From assembly GCA_001824555.1 (NCBI GenBank), contig MHXU01000011.1, positions 1-32,686 on the forward strand: a stretch of 32,686 nucleotides of DNA, read 5' to 3'. The position numbers were made by a program, and so were the translations under genes. Positions 20,911 to 29,581 of the stretch are shown one piece after another. The number at the start of each line of letters is the position of its first letter. Positions within the stretch are counted from its first letter, which is position 1. This DNA comes from Planctomycetes bacterium GWC2_45_44 (lineage in GTDB: Bacteria; Planctomycetota; Phycisphaerae; Sedimentisphaerales; UBA12454). The notes under the pieces were generated by a model that was not told where the DNA came from, ran no database searches, and saw nothing but the letters and a program-made list of their open reading frames with translations.

Positions 20911-22163
20911 CAACGGCATACGGAAATTTAATAACAGGATTTAAGGCTAAAAGACTGGCGGATATTTTGGCTGACATCAAGACCAATGTCGAGGCCATAG
21001 TTGACCCTGCCAGCGGCGAAAGCCCGCAAATAGACCTTAATGACGGCTCTGTTCTATCGCAGATTATAGGCATATTTGCAGAGCAGCTTTCATTGTGTTG
21101 GCAAGGTGTAGAAGCAGCTGCTTTACAGTTCGACCCGTTGGCAAATACCGGAGCCGGGCAATCAGGCACAGTCCAGCTTAACGGCATAACTCGTCTTGCG
21201 GGTTATCCAACAGTAATTACTTTGACGCTTACCGGCACAGCAGGCACGGTCATTCCCAAAGGCTCTTTGGTTGCTACCGAGGATAAAGTTTATCAATTTG
21301 AAACTGCGGATGTCGCGGTAATAGAATCAGGGGGTACGGTGTCAGTGAATGCAAATTGTACCGAAAATGGTGCGATTGAGCCTGATACCGGTACTGTAAT
21401 ATCAATTTTAACGCCTATAAGCGGGTGGAGTGCTGTTATAGATACAGCAATGCCGGTTATCGGTATGTTAGACGAAACAGACGCAGAATTAAGAGAACGA
21501 CAGCAGAAGTCCACAGCGGCAACGGCTTACAGGCACATCGAGGCTATTTACGCCGCGATTGTCAATGTTGAGGGTGTAACTTATTGCCGTATTTATCAGA
21601 ATAATACGCTCACAACAGATGCAAGAGGCATCCCTGCTAAATCTATCGCTGCGATTGTTTTGGGCGGTATTGACGCTGATGTTGCAGACGTTTTGTTTTT
21701 GCGGTCTCCTGCCGGCCTAAGCTATTACGGCAACCTGACTGACAATACAAATCAGGGCATAAAAATTACAGACTTACAGGGTGTTGACTATTACATTCAG
21801 TTCGTCCGGCCTGTTGAAGTGCCGATTGATATTGAACTGACGATTGAGCAGACGGATACAACATTCCCGACAGCTACTTATGAAGATGATATTAAAGCCG
21901 CCATTCTTGCTTATGTTTCGGGCGGAGCGGGAGCGGTAGGAGCGGCAAGTAATTTTGACAGAGACGGCTTCCCGCCTGGCGAAGATGTGATTTTGTCGCA
22001 GCTTTATACGCCAATCAATAGCGTATCAGGCTTTAGTATAACTTCCTTGGAAATCGCAAAACACGGCGAAGCCGTGGGAACTGCAAACATTGACATTGAC
22101 TGGGACGAAGTTAGCACGTTTGACGCAGATAATATAACCATAACTTTGACACCAGCGGCATAA
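20907..22163 (+). CDS. Baseplate J-like protein (gpJ/gp47)
   Basis: 418 residues. Typical regions are LSQIIGIFAEQLSLCWQGVE, LTGTAGTVIPKGSLVAT, DETDAELRERQQKS and the GEDVILSQLYTPINSVSGF end. This is the main wedge protein of contractile tails. Confidence 0.9.
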   Translation: MTTAYGNLITGFKAKRLADILADIKTNVEAIVDPASGESPQIDLNDGSVLSQIIGIFAEQLSLCWQGVEAAALQFDPLANTGAGQSGTVQLNGITRLAGYPTVITLTLTGTAGTVIPKGSLVATEDKVYQFETADVAVIESGGTVSVNANCTENGAIEPDTGTVISILTPISGWSAVIDTAMPVIGMLDETDAELRERQQKSTAATAYRHIEAIYAAIVNVEGVTYCRIYQNNTLTTDARGIPAKSIAAIVLGGIDADVADVLFLRSPAGLSYYGNLTDNTNQGIKITDLQGVDYYIQFVRPVEVPIDIELTIEQTDTTFPTATYEDDIKAAILAYVSGGAGAVGAASNFDRDGFPPGEDVILSQLYTPINSVSGFSITSLEIAKHGEAVGTANIDIDWDEVSTFDADNITITLTPAA

Positions 22164-22166
22164 AAT

Positions 22167-22832
22167 ATGATACCAGCGAAATACAAAGTTGATTTTACGG
22201 ATTACGCTCAAGACTTTAGAGCTTTGGCTGATAGCAGATTGCTTTATCAGTTCAAAAATTCCACAGTCTTAAAAGCGATAATCTATGCCTTTGCCGATGA
22301 AGCTCAAGAGCTTTTCGATGCGATTATCGAGTTAATGAAAGTCCGAACAATTTATGATGCTCATACATATTATCTTGAGGCAATCGGCAGGATAATCGGG
22401 CAATTAAAAGAAAACATCGAAGTTGACTACGGTGTTTATTTTACACCGGACGAGCCAAATTCAGGAGAGAATCCTATATTTGTTCAGCCAGATAGAGGGC
22501 TTGCGTATGTTACCGGCGGGCGTTCAGGTGCAGGCGTGCCAACGGATTCTCAATTTGCTTTGCAGGTTTTAGCGAGAATTTTCAGCAACAATAATCAATA
22601 CTCGTCCGTGCCTGAACTGCAAAATACTATCAAGGAAATCACCGGAATAAATGCTTCGTTTGTGCCTGTTGTCGGCGAACCAATGGCAGTTGATATACAC
22701 GTTGACAAGATTTTAACACCTTTTGAGCGTGGATTTTTAACGCAAACTCACGGCATTATTATCGCAGAAAAATCGTATTACATAGCTTATCCGGCAACAT
22801 TAAGAATAAATTCAATTGTTGAACCAAGTTAG
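22167..22832 (+). CDS. Baseplate wedge protein (DUF2612 / gpI-like)
   Basis: 221 residues, three bases after gpJ. ALADSRLLYQFKNSTVLKAI, TYYLEAIGRIIG and a proline-rich middle loop suit DUF2612 proteins that link the baseplate to fibres. Confidence 0.78.
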   Translation: MIPAKYKVDFTDYAQDFRALADSRLLYQFKNSTVLKAIIYAFADEAQELFDAIIELMKVRTIYDAHTYYLEAIGRIIGQLKENIEVDYGVYFTPDEPNSGENPIFVQPDRGLAYVTGGRSGAGVPTDSQFALQVLARIFSNNNQYSSVPELQNTIKEITGINASFVPVVGEPMAVDIHVDKILTPFERGFLTQTHGIIIAEKSYYIAYPATLRINSIVEPS

Positions 22833-22843
22833 GAATCTGAAAT

Positions 22844-24013
22844 ATGGCAAATAGAACTTTTACGCTACCGGGGATATGGGCTTCTGGGGCTTCAATCGTA
22901 ATACCAGAAAATCCAGTCAAAGGCACATCGTACAGAGATACTGATTTTGGAGCAGTTGAAATAGCGGCGGGCTGGCCGTTCGACACAATCGTAACATCTG
23001 AAATGTTTAATCAGGCATTGCATATTTGCACGTCTTTGATAGCACAGATTGAATCGCAGGGCATTTTATCTTGGTCGCCGTCAACTGCCTACATCACAGG
23101 CGGATTGTGTATCGGCAGTGATATGGTCATTTATCAAGCACTGCAAAACAGTACAAATAAAGACCCTGTGAGCGAAGCTACTTACTGGAAAATATACCTA
23201 TCAGCGGCCTCAACGTCTGTATCGGGCGTTGTCCAGTTGTCGAATTCATACAACGGCACAAGCCAAACAAAAGCCACAACCGAAAAGGCGTTGACTGACG
23301 GGCTTGCAACGGTTGTTCAATCAGTTACTGGCTCTGCACCTATAACATCGAGCGGCGGAGTGAATCCGCAAATAGGCATAAATGCCGCGACTGATTCTGC
23401 TAAAGGTGCGGTTGAGCTTGCAACCGGAGCGGAGACAATCACCGGCACAGATACCGAAAGAGCAATAACACCAGCGGCATTAACCAGCAAACTTGATACC
23501 GATGGGACGCTTGCCGGAAATTCTGATACGAGAATTGCGAGCCAAAAAGCAACTAAAACTTATGTTGACGCTAATAAAGTCATACAGCAAATAGTAAATG
23601 TTCAAACGAGCGATGCGTCAAGTGGTAGCTGGGTTATTCCACTTGATAATACTATTCCGCAAAACACCGAGGGTCAGGAAGTAATGACTTTGGCAATTAC
23701 TCCAAAATCTGCCACTAATAAACTGATGATAGAATTCGATTGTATGCTTGCCTGTATAGATGCGGCGAATTACTGCATAGCGGCGTTATTCAAAAATAAC
23801 GATGCCGATGCTTTAATTGCAGGGTCTAACGATTCCGATACTACCATAACAGGTGGTATAACTGTAAATAAAAAATACTATATGACGGCAGGTACAACAA
23901 ACGCCATAACTTTTAAAGTTAGAGTGGGTTCGCCAAGTGGGACAGTAGCCTTTAATGGAGCTTTCGGAGCGGCTGGAATATCCAGTATGACAATAACGGA
24001 AATAAAAGCATAA
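22844..24013 (+). CDS. Tail fibre protein
   Basis: 389 residues. Residues about 65-90 include the SWSPSTAYITGGLCIGSD carbohydrate-binding-like segment. Then come fibre repeats of the type VSGVVQLSNSYNG, AKGAVELATGAETITG and TERAITPAALTSKL. The C-terminal part (about 245-389) is a beta-sandwich tip. It is expected to be trimeric and to bind the host surface. Confidence 0.85.
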   Translation: MANRTFTLPGIWASGASIVIPENPVKGTSYRDTDFGAVEIAAGWPFDTIVTSEMFNQALHICTSLIAQIESQGILSWSPSTAYITGGLCIGSDMVIYQALQNSTNKDPVSEATYWKIYLSAASTSVSGVVQLSNSYNGTSQTKATTEKALTDGLATVVQSVTGSAPITSSGGVNPQIGINAATDSAKGAVELATGAETITGTDTERAITPAALTSKLDTDGTLAGNSDTRIASQKATKTYVDANKVIQQIVNVQTSDASSGSWVIPLDNTIPQNTEGQEVMTLAITPKSATNKLMIEFDCMLACIDAANYCIAALFKNNDADALIAGSNDSDTTITGGITVNKKYYMTAGTTNAITFKVRVGSPSGTVAFNGAFGAAGISSMTITEIKA

Positions 24014-24042
24014 TTTAACAACATTTTTTTAGGAGTTACAAA

Positions 24043-24714
24043 ATGAAAAAGTCAGTAAGTATCGTAATGTTAGTAATGATGTTGGTTGTATCATCGGCGT
24101 TTGCTATTCGCATTAAAAGCGGCGATGTGGCAAGGAAAATTCAATTTGTTGCTTATGATGCAACGGACGCAAACAGAGTTACGACAGTAGCAAGTTTGAC
24201 GGCGGGAGCAGTATATTATTCCATTGATGGTGGAACGGCAACAGCAATGACCACGCCGACAATAGCGGCCATTGACGCGGTGAATATGCAGGGCGTATTT
24301 TCTCTTGCGATTGACGAAGCGGGAATGGTTGCCTTGCCTGCCGATGCAAACGAAGCCGAATTGATGTTATATATCACTGGCTCAAATGCTATAACCGTGC
24401 CATTGAGTGTGGAGATTTACAAAGATGATGAATCTGCATTGACGGCCTATGGTGTGGCAAAAACTTCGGACATAACCGATTATAATGCTCCGACATTCGC
24501 CGAAATGACATCAGCGTTTTCGGCCTTGAATGACATTAGCAAGACTGACGTAAATTCCTGTGTTGTCGGTATTGATTGGAGCAGGGTTGCAGAGCCTAAT
24601 TCCATTGTGAATTTGAAACGCACAACAATCCAGCGGACGTATGACCCGAACAATCAGAACGCCGAGGGCAACGCTCTAAAGAAAATCAGGAGCAGCGTAA
24701 CGGTTCAACAGTAA
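24043..24714 (+). CDS. Fibre-region protein with a signal peptide
   Basis: 223 residues, AGGAG site. The N-terminus MKKSVSIVMLVMMLVVSSAFA is a clear signal peptide. The mature part has an Ig-like/BppU-like arrangement: FVAYDATDANRV, AVYYSIDGG, AELMLYITGSNAITVPLSVEIY. The same overall pattern, without signal peptide, occurs at 26320..26916. A virion part would not normally need export, so either it is made for the host envelope in lysogens or the signal was gained by fusion. Confidence 0.72.
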   Translation: MKKSVSIVMLVMMLVVSSAFAIRIKSGDVARKIQFVAYDATDANRVTTVASLTAGAVYYSIDGGTATAMTTPTIAAIDAVNMQGVFSLAIDEAGMVALPADANEAELMLYITGSNAITVPLSVEIYKDDESALTAYGVAKTSDITDYNAPTFAEMTSAFSALNDISKTDVNSCVVGIDWSRVAEPNSIVNLKRTTIQRTYDPNNQNAEGNALKKIRSSVTVQQ

Positions 24715-24728
24715 ATTGTAACGACAAC

Positions 24729-24750
24729 GGGGCGGGTTGAATTCCGCCCC
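24729..24750 (+). terminator. GC-rich hairpin, possible weak terminator
   Basis: Perfect 7-bp stem GGGGCGG/CCGCCCC with an 8-base loop, followed by CATTTTC. It stands 14 bases after the stop of the signal-peptide gene. The T-tract is short, so termination would be partial. Confidence 0.5.
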
Positions 24751-24770
24751 CATTTTCAAGAGGTAAAAAT

Positions 24771-24806
24771 ATGAAAAGGATAATTATTTGTTTAGCGATT
24801 CAATAA
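24771..24806 (+). pseudogene. Eleven-codon remnant of a signal-peptide gene, or tiny ORF
   Basis: AGAGGT precedes an ATG that opens MKRIIICLAIQ and then a TAA. It looks like the start of a signal peptide with the rest deleted, just where an AT-rich block begins. It could also be a leader peptide. Uncertain. Confidence 0.35.
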
Positions 24807-24837
24807 AGAATGTTTTGCATATTTACCGGAGGCTAAA

Positions 24838-26307
24838 GTGGCTAAAATAGTAGATTTAAAATTTAATCGTAGCTTTGCAAACTCGATACCTTACAATCAT
24901 CCGTTTATTAACGCAACCACTTGTACTTTTATACCAGGTAATGAGAGTTCTCCTTATGTAGGAAACAGTGTTCAGTGCAATTTAAACAGTGATGCTTATA
25001 ATACAGCTATTTATTATGATAGAATTATTGGTAAATTACCACTTAATAATATATGTGTATCTCCGTTAGATTTTTGGCCATCGACATTATTTGTAGGACA
25101 TCTTCAAGGATGTTCTGTATCTGCTGATGGTACAAAGATGGCTATTATCCAGTCGAGTAGTGCTGGACATAGGATAGATTTAGTTAACATGGCTGATAAA
25201 GAGGCGATATTAGCTTCAAATACAAGCCCTTATTCTGCTCCTATGTTTGACGGATTAGATTTAGACCATATTGGCGACCCAACATTTGCGATAGACCCAA
25301 TCACGGGTGCAGAGGTTTTGTTAGCTCCGGTAGAAGATGGCTTTACTCCTGGTGCTGATATGCATTGTGCAATATACAATGCTACTACTCTGGAGTTTAT
25401 CAGAGCATTTCCATTAACAGTTATGGAAGATGGAGTAAATGAGTGTTGTTCTGTAACAGTTCGCGATGGTGTGATATATATAGCCAGTTGGAATACGCAG
25501 GTTTGTTTTTGGAAATATGATTTTTCAGGAAATTATTTGGGTAAATTTCCTATAACCTTAGGAGCATCCAGGATACAAGGATTGTCTTGGAATCCAGATA
25601 GTGAAATTTTCACAGTATCCTGCGGAACTGCTGGAGATGGTAAAAGTTATATAATAATTGATAAGTATGGGAATCATGTCGGAGCGTTTGTTGACCATGC
25701 GGTTACTGGAAGCGGTAATATAGAAGGCCACTGTTATGATTCATTTAATAAGTGTTATTGGATATGTAGAGAGCCTGGGGGGCAGGGAGTAGCTGTTAGA
25801 GTGTATCAGATAACTCCTCCTACAAACGGTTTCAATAGTGGAATAACTGTAGAAGCCTGGATAAGACTTCGTGCCCATAGTAGGTCTGGATTAAACTCCA
25901 CGCTCGTCAGTATGAGGAACTCAGCTGATATAACAAATTGTAGATGGTCTTCCGGTGTCAGACGATTAGTTGGTGGTATCTATCCACGTGCATTGTCAGT
26001 ATGGTCAGCATGGGGTGGGCATGAGGAAAATGGCCTATTTTATCCTCAGTTAGGTGTCTGGTATAAGTATCGTTGGGAATTTACCGCATTTAGGGGAATC
26101 AAGTGCTATGTTGGCAATAAAATAATTACCTATCAAGATGAAATTACTACTATAGCACAAGAGAAATTCGATGAATTTGTGATAGGTGGCGACCCGTGGT
26201 TGACTACAGAATCTGCCCAGATTGATGTAGCTTCCTTGAAGATATGGAACAGTGCCGTATATCAGGACTGTCGTGAAGTTGTAACTAAAGATGTTTCTAA
26301 ATGGTAA
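24838..26307 (+). CDS. Receptor-binding / tail-spike-like protein: propeller plus LamG-like domain
   Basis: 489 residues, GTG start with GGAGG five bases upstream. Residues about 85-330 show repeated propeller-like blades (CSVSADGTKMAIIQSS; CSVTVRDGVIYIASWN; IQGLSWNPDSEIFTVSCG). Residues about 335-480 look like a LamG/concanavalin-type jelly roll: ITVEAWIRLRAHSRSG, then GVWYKYRWEFTAFRGIKCYV. Codon use is much richer in TTA/ATA/AGA than in the upstream genes. Placed among fibre genes, it probably recognises a surface glycan. Confidence 0.7.
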   Translation: MAKIVDLKFNRSFANSIPYNHPFINATTCTFIPGNESSPYVGNSVQCNLNSDAYNTAIYYDRIIGKLPLNNICVSPLDFWPSTLFVGHLQGCSVSADGTKMAIIQSSSAGHRIDLVNMADKEAILASNTSPYSAPMFDGLDLDHIGDPTFAIDPITGAEVLLAPVEDGFTPGADMHCAIYNATTLEFIRAFPLTVMEDGVNECCSVTVRDGVIYIASWNTQVCFWKYDFSGNYLGKFPITLGASRIQGLSWNPDSEIFTVSCGTAGDGKSYIIIDKYGNHVGAFVDHAVTGSGNIEGHCYDSFNKCYWICREPGGQGVAVRVYQITPPTNGFNSGITVEAWIRLRAHSRSGLNSTLVSMRNSADITNCRWSSGVRRLVGGIYPRALSVWSAWGGHEENGLFYPQLGVWYKYRWEFTAFRGIKCYVGNKIITYQDEITTIAQEKFDEFVIGGDPWLTTESAQIDVASLKIWNSAVYQDCREVVTKDVSKW

Positions 26308-26319
26308 TTGGAGATTATT

Positions 26320-26916
26320 ATGGCAAATGAACTGGTGATATTAAATACTACGGATTTAGCATATACTTCTTTAAGGGTATTAATGCGAGCAGTAGATGAT
26401 AAGGTGGCTGGTGCTCCAAAAGTATATTACCCAACTGGCAATGCTTTAGAAGTATGGGGAACTGATGGGAGAGTTGTTACAGATTATCTGATAACACCAA
26501 CAGACCTGAATGGATTCATATTAGGTGTTCCATTTGCTTTTGCTACCCCTGGTAGGTATTGGATGTATTTGACAGATTTATCTGGCACTATAATATATAA
26601 TTATCAGTGTGTTCTGTGGACAGGTACATCTGAGGCATTACCGTTTACGGCTGCTGGATACACTGCCTTAGGCAGTATTCTTGGCACTGTTTTAACTGAA
26701 ACTGAATCAGGTTATCTGTCAACGGCATTCAAAAAATTATTTGATGTGGCAGTACCAGTCTTGACTGTGGCATCAGTCAATCAAAGTGCAGACAACAATA
26801 CCTTGCTCGAAGCAATCAACGCTAAAACAACTAATCTTCCAGATTCACCTGATACTATTAATCCGGCAATAGAGGCTGACAATGCAATAAGAGAAAGTAT
26901 TCATCCACAGGAATAG
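26320..26916 (+). CDS. BppU-like fibre/baseplate accessory protein
   Basis: 198 codons from the ATG at 26320, chosen for GGAG at 26310..26313; an in-frame TTG at 26308 overlaps the site. An N-terminal beta domain (ITPTDLNGFILGVPFAFA, RYWMYLTDLSGTIIYNYQ) is followed by the short helical stretch ADNNTLLEAINAKTTNLPDS, frequent in phage fibre accessory proteins. AT-rich like its upstream neighbour. Confidence 0.65.
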   Translation: MANELVILNTTDLAYTSLRVLMRAVDDKVAGAPKVYYPTGNALEVWGTDGRVVTDYLITPTDLNGFILGVPFAFATPGRYWMYLTDLSGTIIYNYQCVLWTGTSEALPFTAAGYTALGSILGTVLTETESGYLSTAFKKLFDVAVPVLTVASVNQSADNNTLLEAINAKTTNLPDSPDTINPAIEADNAIRESIHPQE

Positions 26917-26945
26917 CAGAAATTTTAACAGTAGGAGCAACAACT

Positions 26946-27266
26946 ATGTTTTTGACTTTAAAGATTGTAGGAATGACCGCTATAAGTTTAGCAGGAGTTT
27001 CTTTGGCTGCAAGTGAATTAAATTTGCCGCCCTATGTGCAATATGGAGCATTGGGTCTTGCCGCATTTATGGTGTACAAACAATTTCAATATCAGGAAAA
27101 AATTACAGACCAACATCGACAAGAGAGGGGCGAGATTGTTAATGCCTTAAAAACCGAGATTGATAAAAGAGAAAATGTTGTTGAAAAAAACACAGCAGCG
27201 TTTGACCGATTGATAGATGCCTTAATCAAAAAACCGTGTTTAAAAGACGAGCAGTTAAAGCAGTAA
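26946..27266 (+). CDS. Holin-like small membrane protein
   Basis: 106 residues, GGAG site. Two hydrophobic segments at about 4-22 (VGMTAISLAGVSLAA) and 28-45 (VQYGALGLAAFMVY) are followed by a charged coiled coil and a Cys. Size, topology and position at the end of the tail genes fit a holin, but no endolysin is next to it. Confidence 0.55.
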   Translation: MFLTLKIVGMTAISLAGVSLAASELNLPPYVQYGALGLAAFMVYKQFQYQEKITDQHRQERGEIVNALKTEIDKRENVVEKNTAAFDRLIDALIKKPCLKDEQLKQ

Positions 27267-27288
27267 ATAATCCTCTAATAGTACTGCT
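27259..27288. terminator. Inverted repeat between convergent genes
   Basis: AGCAGTA (27259..27265) and TACTGCT (27282..27288) can pair with a 16-base loop that spans the stop codons of both the holin-like gene and the convergent phosphodiesterase. There is no T-tract on either strand, so it is only a possible bidirectional terminator. Confidence 0.3.
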
Positions 27289-28192
27289 CAACAAGTTGTC
27301 TTGTTAATGCGGGATAATTTGTTGTTATATAGTCGGCTCCTCTGTCTATTTGCGTTTGTATAACAGCGGCAGTATTTGCCGTCCAAACACCAACCTCCAA
27401 ACCCACGGCTTGTATTTTCATAACATTAGCATCGGCGATGCTGCCATACGACCAATCAACAATATCTATGCCGTTGACAGCTAATCTTACCAATAAAGAG
27501 TCGGTAATAGCAGAAGCAGAGCTTCCGAGGAAGCCTAATTTAATTTCCGGAGCAATGGCGTGTACCTGATTCAGGAAACTTTCGGTGAACGATATAACAA
27601 CCACCTTATCCCTAACGCCCATCGAAGTAAGCAAATCCACATACTGCTGTGCTGTGCCGCCTTTCTGTTCAATGCAAGGTGTCATATCAGGCAGAATAGC
27701 GTTAATAGATTCCTGAAGCGTTGGGATTCGCTCGCCGGTAAATGCAGGCGAGAACCACGAGCCGGCATCTAATTGTTTTATTTGCGAAAGGGTCATATTG
27801 TATATATAGCCTTCTCCATCTGTTGTTCTGGCTACGTTAGAATCGTGTATTACCACCAAAACACCATCAGCCGATGAATAAGCGTCAAGCTCAACCATAT
27901 CAGCATAGCCGCGAGCCGCGTTAAATGCTGAAAGGGTGTTTTCCGGTGCTATCCCTGAATATCCCCTGTGAGCAACTACTATCGCCTTGTTAAGTTTTAT
28001 ACAATCCAAGCCGGCCGGATTAGAGCAAACAAGCCAATTGTCGCAAAACACAGCAAAGTCTGCGAGATTGACATAACAGTCCCTGTTGAAATCCATTTGC
28101 GAATATCCCCAGTCCCCACATTCATTAGCCTGAATTTCTGTAAAGATTAAAATTGAAAACAGAATCAAAGATAGACAATGCAAAGGCTTCAT
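27275..28192 (-). CDS. Secreted glycerophosphodiester phosphodiesterase with half-dockerin motif
   Basis: 305 codons from the ATG at 28192, chosen because AGGA precedes it and a signal peptide follows (hydrophobic to about residue 18, cleavage near QA-NE); a longer frame to 28243 adds nothing recognisable. Residues 34-54, DFNRDCYVNLADFAVFCDNWL, form one calcium-loop repeat of the dockerin kind common in planctomycete exported proteins. The catalytic GDPD domain follows: VVAHRGYSG (His75-Arg76), APENTLSAF, MVELDAYSS, VVIHDSNVARTT. It hydrolyses glycerophosphodiesters outside the cytoplasm. Oriented against the phage late genes, beside the integrase: cargo. Confidence 0.88.
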   Translation of the reverse strand: MKPLHCLSLILFSILIFTEIQANECGDWGYSQMDFNRDCYVNLADFAVFCDNWLVCSNPAGLDCIKLNKAIVVAHRGYSGIAPENTLSAFNAARGYADMVELDAYSSADGVLVVIHDSNVARTTDGEGYIYNMTLSQIKQLDAGSWFSPAFTGERIPTLQESINAILPDMTPCIEQKGGTAQQYVDLLTSMGVRDKVVVISFTESFLNQVHAIAPEIKLGFLGSSASAITDSLLVRLAVNGIDIVDWSYGSIADANVMKIQAVGLEVGVWTANTAAVIQTQIDRGADYITTNYPALTRQLVEQYY

Positions 28193-28274
28193 AATTCCTG
28201 CTCCCAAAAATGTTTTTAAATCTTCAATCGGTGATATTACCACAATAAATCGTCATTTGCAAGAAAAAGTTGAT

Positions 28275-29270
28275 TTACTCCAACCACTCCTTTACCGGCA
28301 GTTGGTTTATTTTCCAACGCTGAATTACTTCAATATCGCTATAAAAATCTGTCGTAGTTCTTTTGTCTGAATGTTCCAGGCTTATTTGTGCGGCATTGAT
28401 ACCGCCTATTTTCTGTAAGAGGGTACTATGGGTAACTCTAAAATCTTGCCTTGTGCAATTCACGCCGGCTGTCTCTCGAATCGTATCCCACGTCTTACGG
28501 ATATTATTGTCCGGCAACAGCTTGACGGTGTTTTTAGGCAGACTTTCTATGTATTCAGTTAAGGCGGGGATAAGGCTTTCTGGCAACGGCCTATCTAAAT
28601 ACGTCTTTCCGGTCTTGCCGCTCTTGGAATCGAGACAGGAGCGTTTTAAATCAACAATATCCAAAGGTAATCTATCAATATCGCTGGCACGCAGTCCAGT
28701 AACAAGCGAAAGCAATATCCGCATATAACATATTTTTGTAGGGCAGGCTTTGAGCAACGCCTTGATTTGCTCGGTGGTCAAGGCTTTTTTTACTACTCGG
28801 ACAGTTTTCATCATTGAAATATCAATATGACCTTTGTGGTATCCACGCTTGACGAGCCAGTTTATAAAGGCTTTGAGCCGGCCAATGGCCTGATTAACGC
28901 TGTATGGGCTTTTGAGTGCCTTTATTCGGCTCTGTATAAAGCTATCAACCGTTCTTTGGTTAATGTCCGATATTTTCCGCGGGCTACAATTTTCCTCGAA
29001 TAACTCTAAAACTCTCTTAGCTCTATACTTCGAGGCCGGGGACAATCCCTGTAAATCGTATTTTTGCAGATACTCGTCTCTGGCCGATACAAAAGGCATA
29101 TCAGCACATCCGTACACGTCCACATTCAATTCGATGTACTTCTTTTTGCGAAACATTTTCGCTTCGTCTTTGGTCAAGAAACTTTTGTGTTTTCTTTTGC
29201 GATTTTCAAACCAACGAAGCCAAAATCCACTCTTATCTTTGCGGGTATAAATTTCAGAAACTTTGTGCAT
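28275..29270 (-). CDS. int: Tyrosine recombinase integrase
   Basis: 331 residues. A DNA-binding N-terminal arm domain and a core-binding helix domain (about 60-150) precede the catalytic part with Arg194 (TGLRASDI), Lys in SKSGKT, Arg278 (QDFRVTHS), His300 (LEHSDKRTT) and Tyr310 (TTDFYSD). The usual HxxR has Gln in the His place. It lies 70 bases from the tRNA half on the same strand, as expected for an integrase beside its attachment site. Confidence 0.92.
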   Translation of the reverse strand: MHKVSEIYTRKDKSGFWLRWFENRKRKHKSFLTKDEAKMFRKKKYIELNVDVYGCADMPFVSARDEYLQKYDLQGLSPASKYRAKRVLELFEENCSPRKISDINQRTVDSFIQSRIKALKSPYSVNQAIGRLKAFINWLVKRGYHKGHIDISMMKTVRVVKKALTTEQIKALLKACPTKICYMRILLSLVTGLRASDIDRLPLDIVDLKRSCLDSKSGKTGKTYLDRPLPESLIPALTEYIESLPKNTVKLLPDNNIRKTWDTIRETAGVNCTRQDFRVTHSTLLQKIGGINAAQISLEHSDKRTTTDFYSDIEVIQRWKINQLPVKEWLE

Positions 29271-29291
29271 TGTGCAACCTTTTTTTATCCT

Positions 29292-29352
29292 CTTATTCGT
29301 AAAGCCTTTAATTGTAAGCCATTGGAAGTTTCATTTTGATTTTACGAAAGCC
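29292..29352. promoter_or_regulatory. Integrase core/arm-site candidates beside att
   Basis: Three AAGCC-ended motifs are clustered: TCGTAAAGCC (29297..29306), ATTGTAAGCC (29311..29320) and TACGAAAGCC (29343..29352). The last is inside the tRNA half. TTCGTAAAGCC at 29296..29306 equals the loop and 3' stem of the tRNA-Thr anticodon arm in reverse orientation. This could be an inverted pair of recombinase sites. Confidence 0.35.
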
Positions 29353-29378
29353 GTGCTCTACCATTGAGCTACATCGGC
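29341..29378 (-). tRNA. 5' half of tRNA-Thr(CGU): prophage attachment site
   Basis: On the minus strand the bases form a tRNA 5' half: acceptor GCCGATG, D-stem GCTC/GAGC with loop AATGGTA, then anticodon stem CGGCT and loop TTCGTAA with anticodon CGT. The sequence then departs from a tRNA (AATCAAAATG) towards the integrase. No T-arm or 3' acceptor follows. The break at the anticodon loop marks one end of the prophage. The remaining half should be at the other end, outside this window. Confidence 0.82.
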
Positions 29379-29581
29379 ACAAAACAAGGAAGTAAGGAAA
29401 TAAAGATGTAAGGAAATAAGGAATTACCGCTCCATTATCCGCCGTCGCCAGAGGCTATGGCGGGACGCGCTGTTGCGGCTCTGTAATGTCCTTGCTTCCT
29501 TACTTCTTTGCCTCTTTTGCCCCGAATATAACCAATCGGACAATTATTGTAAAGCAAAAGTTCCATCAGCTAACAGCTTTA
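29379..29581. repeat. Host intergenic region with palindromic repeat A
   Basis: No gene is seen. CAAGGAAGTAAGGAA (29385..29399) and TTCCTTACTTCTTTG (29496..29510) are inverted repeats with one mismatch in 15, enclosing 96 bases. A shorter variant TAAGGAAATAAGGAA lies at 29411..29425. The right arm with its flank is the reverse complement of the left part of repeat B at 32317. Confidence 0.65.

Noticed and set aside
29341-29378. Complete tRNA gene
   Set aside because: The T-arm and 3' acceptor strand are missing after the anticodon loop; only the 5' half is present.
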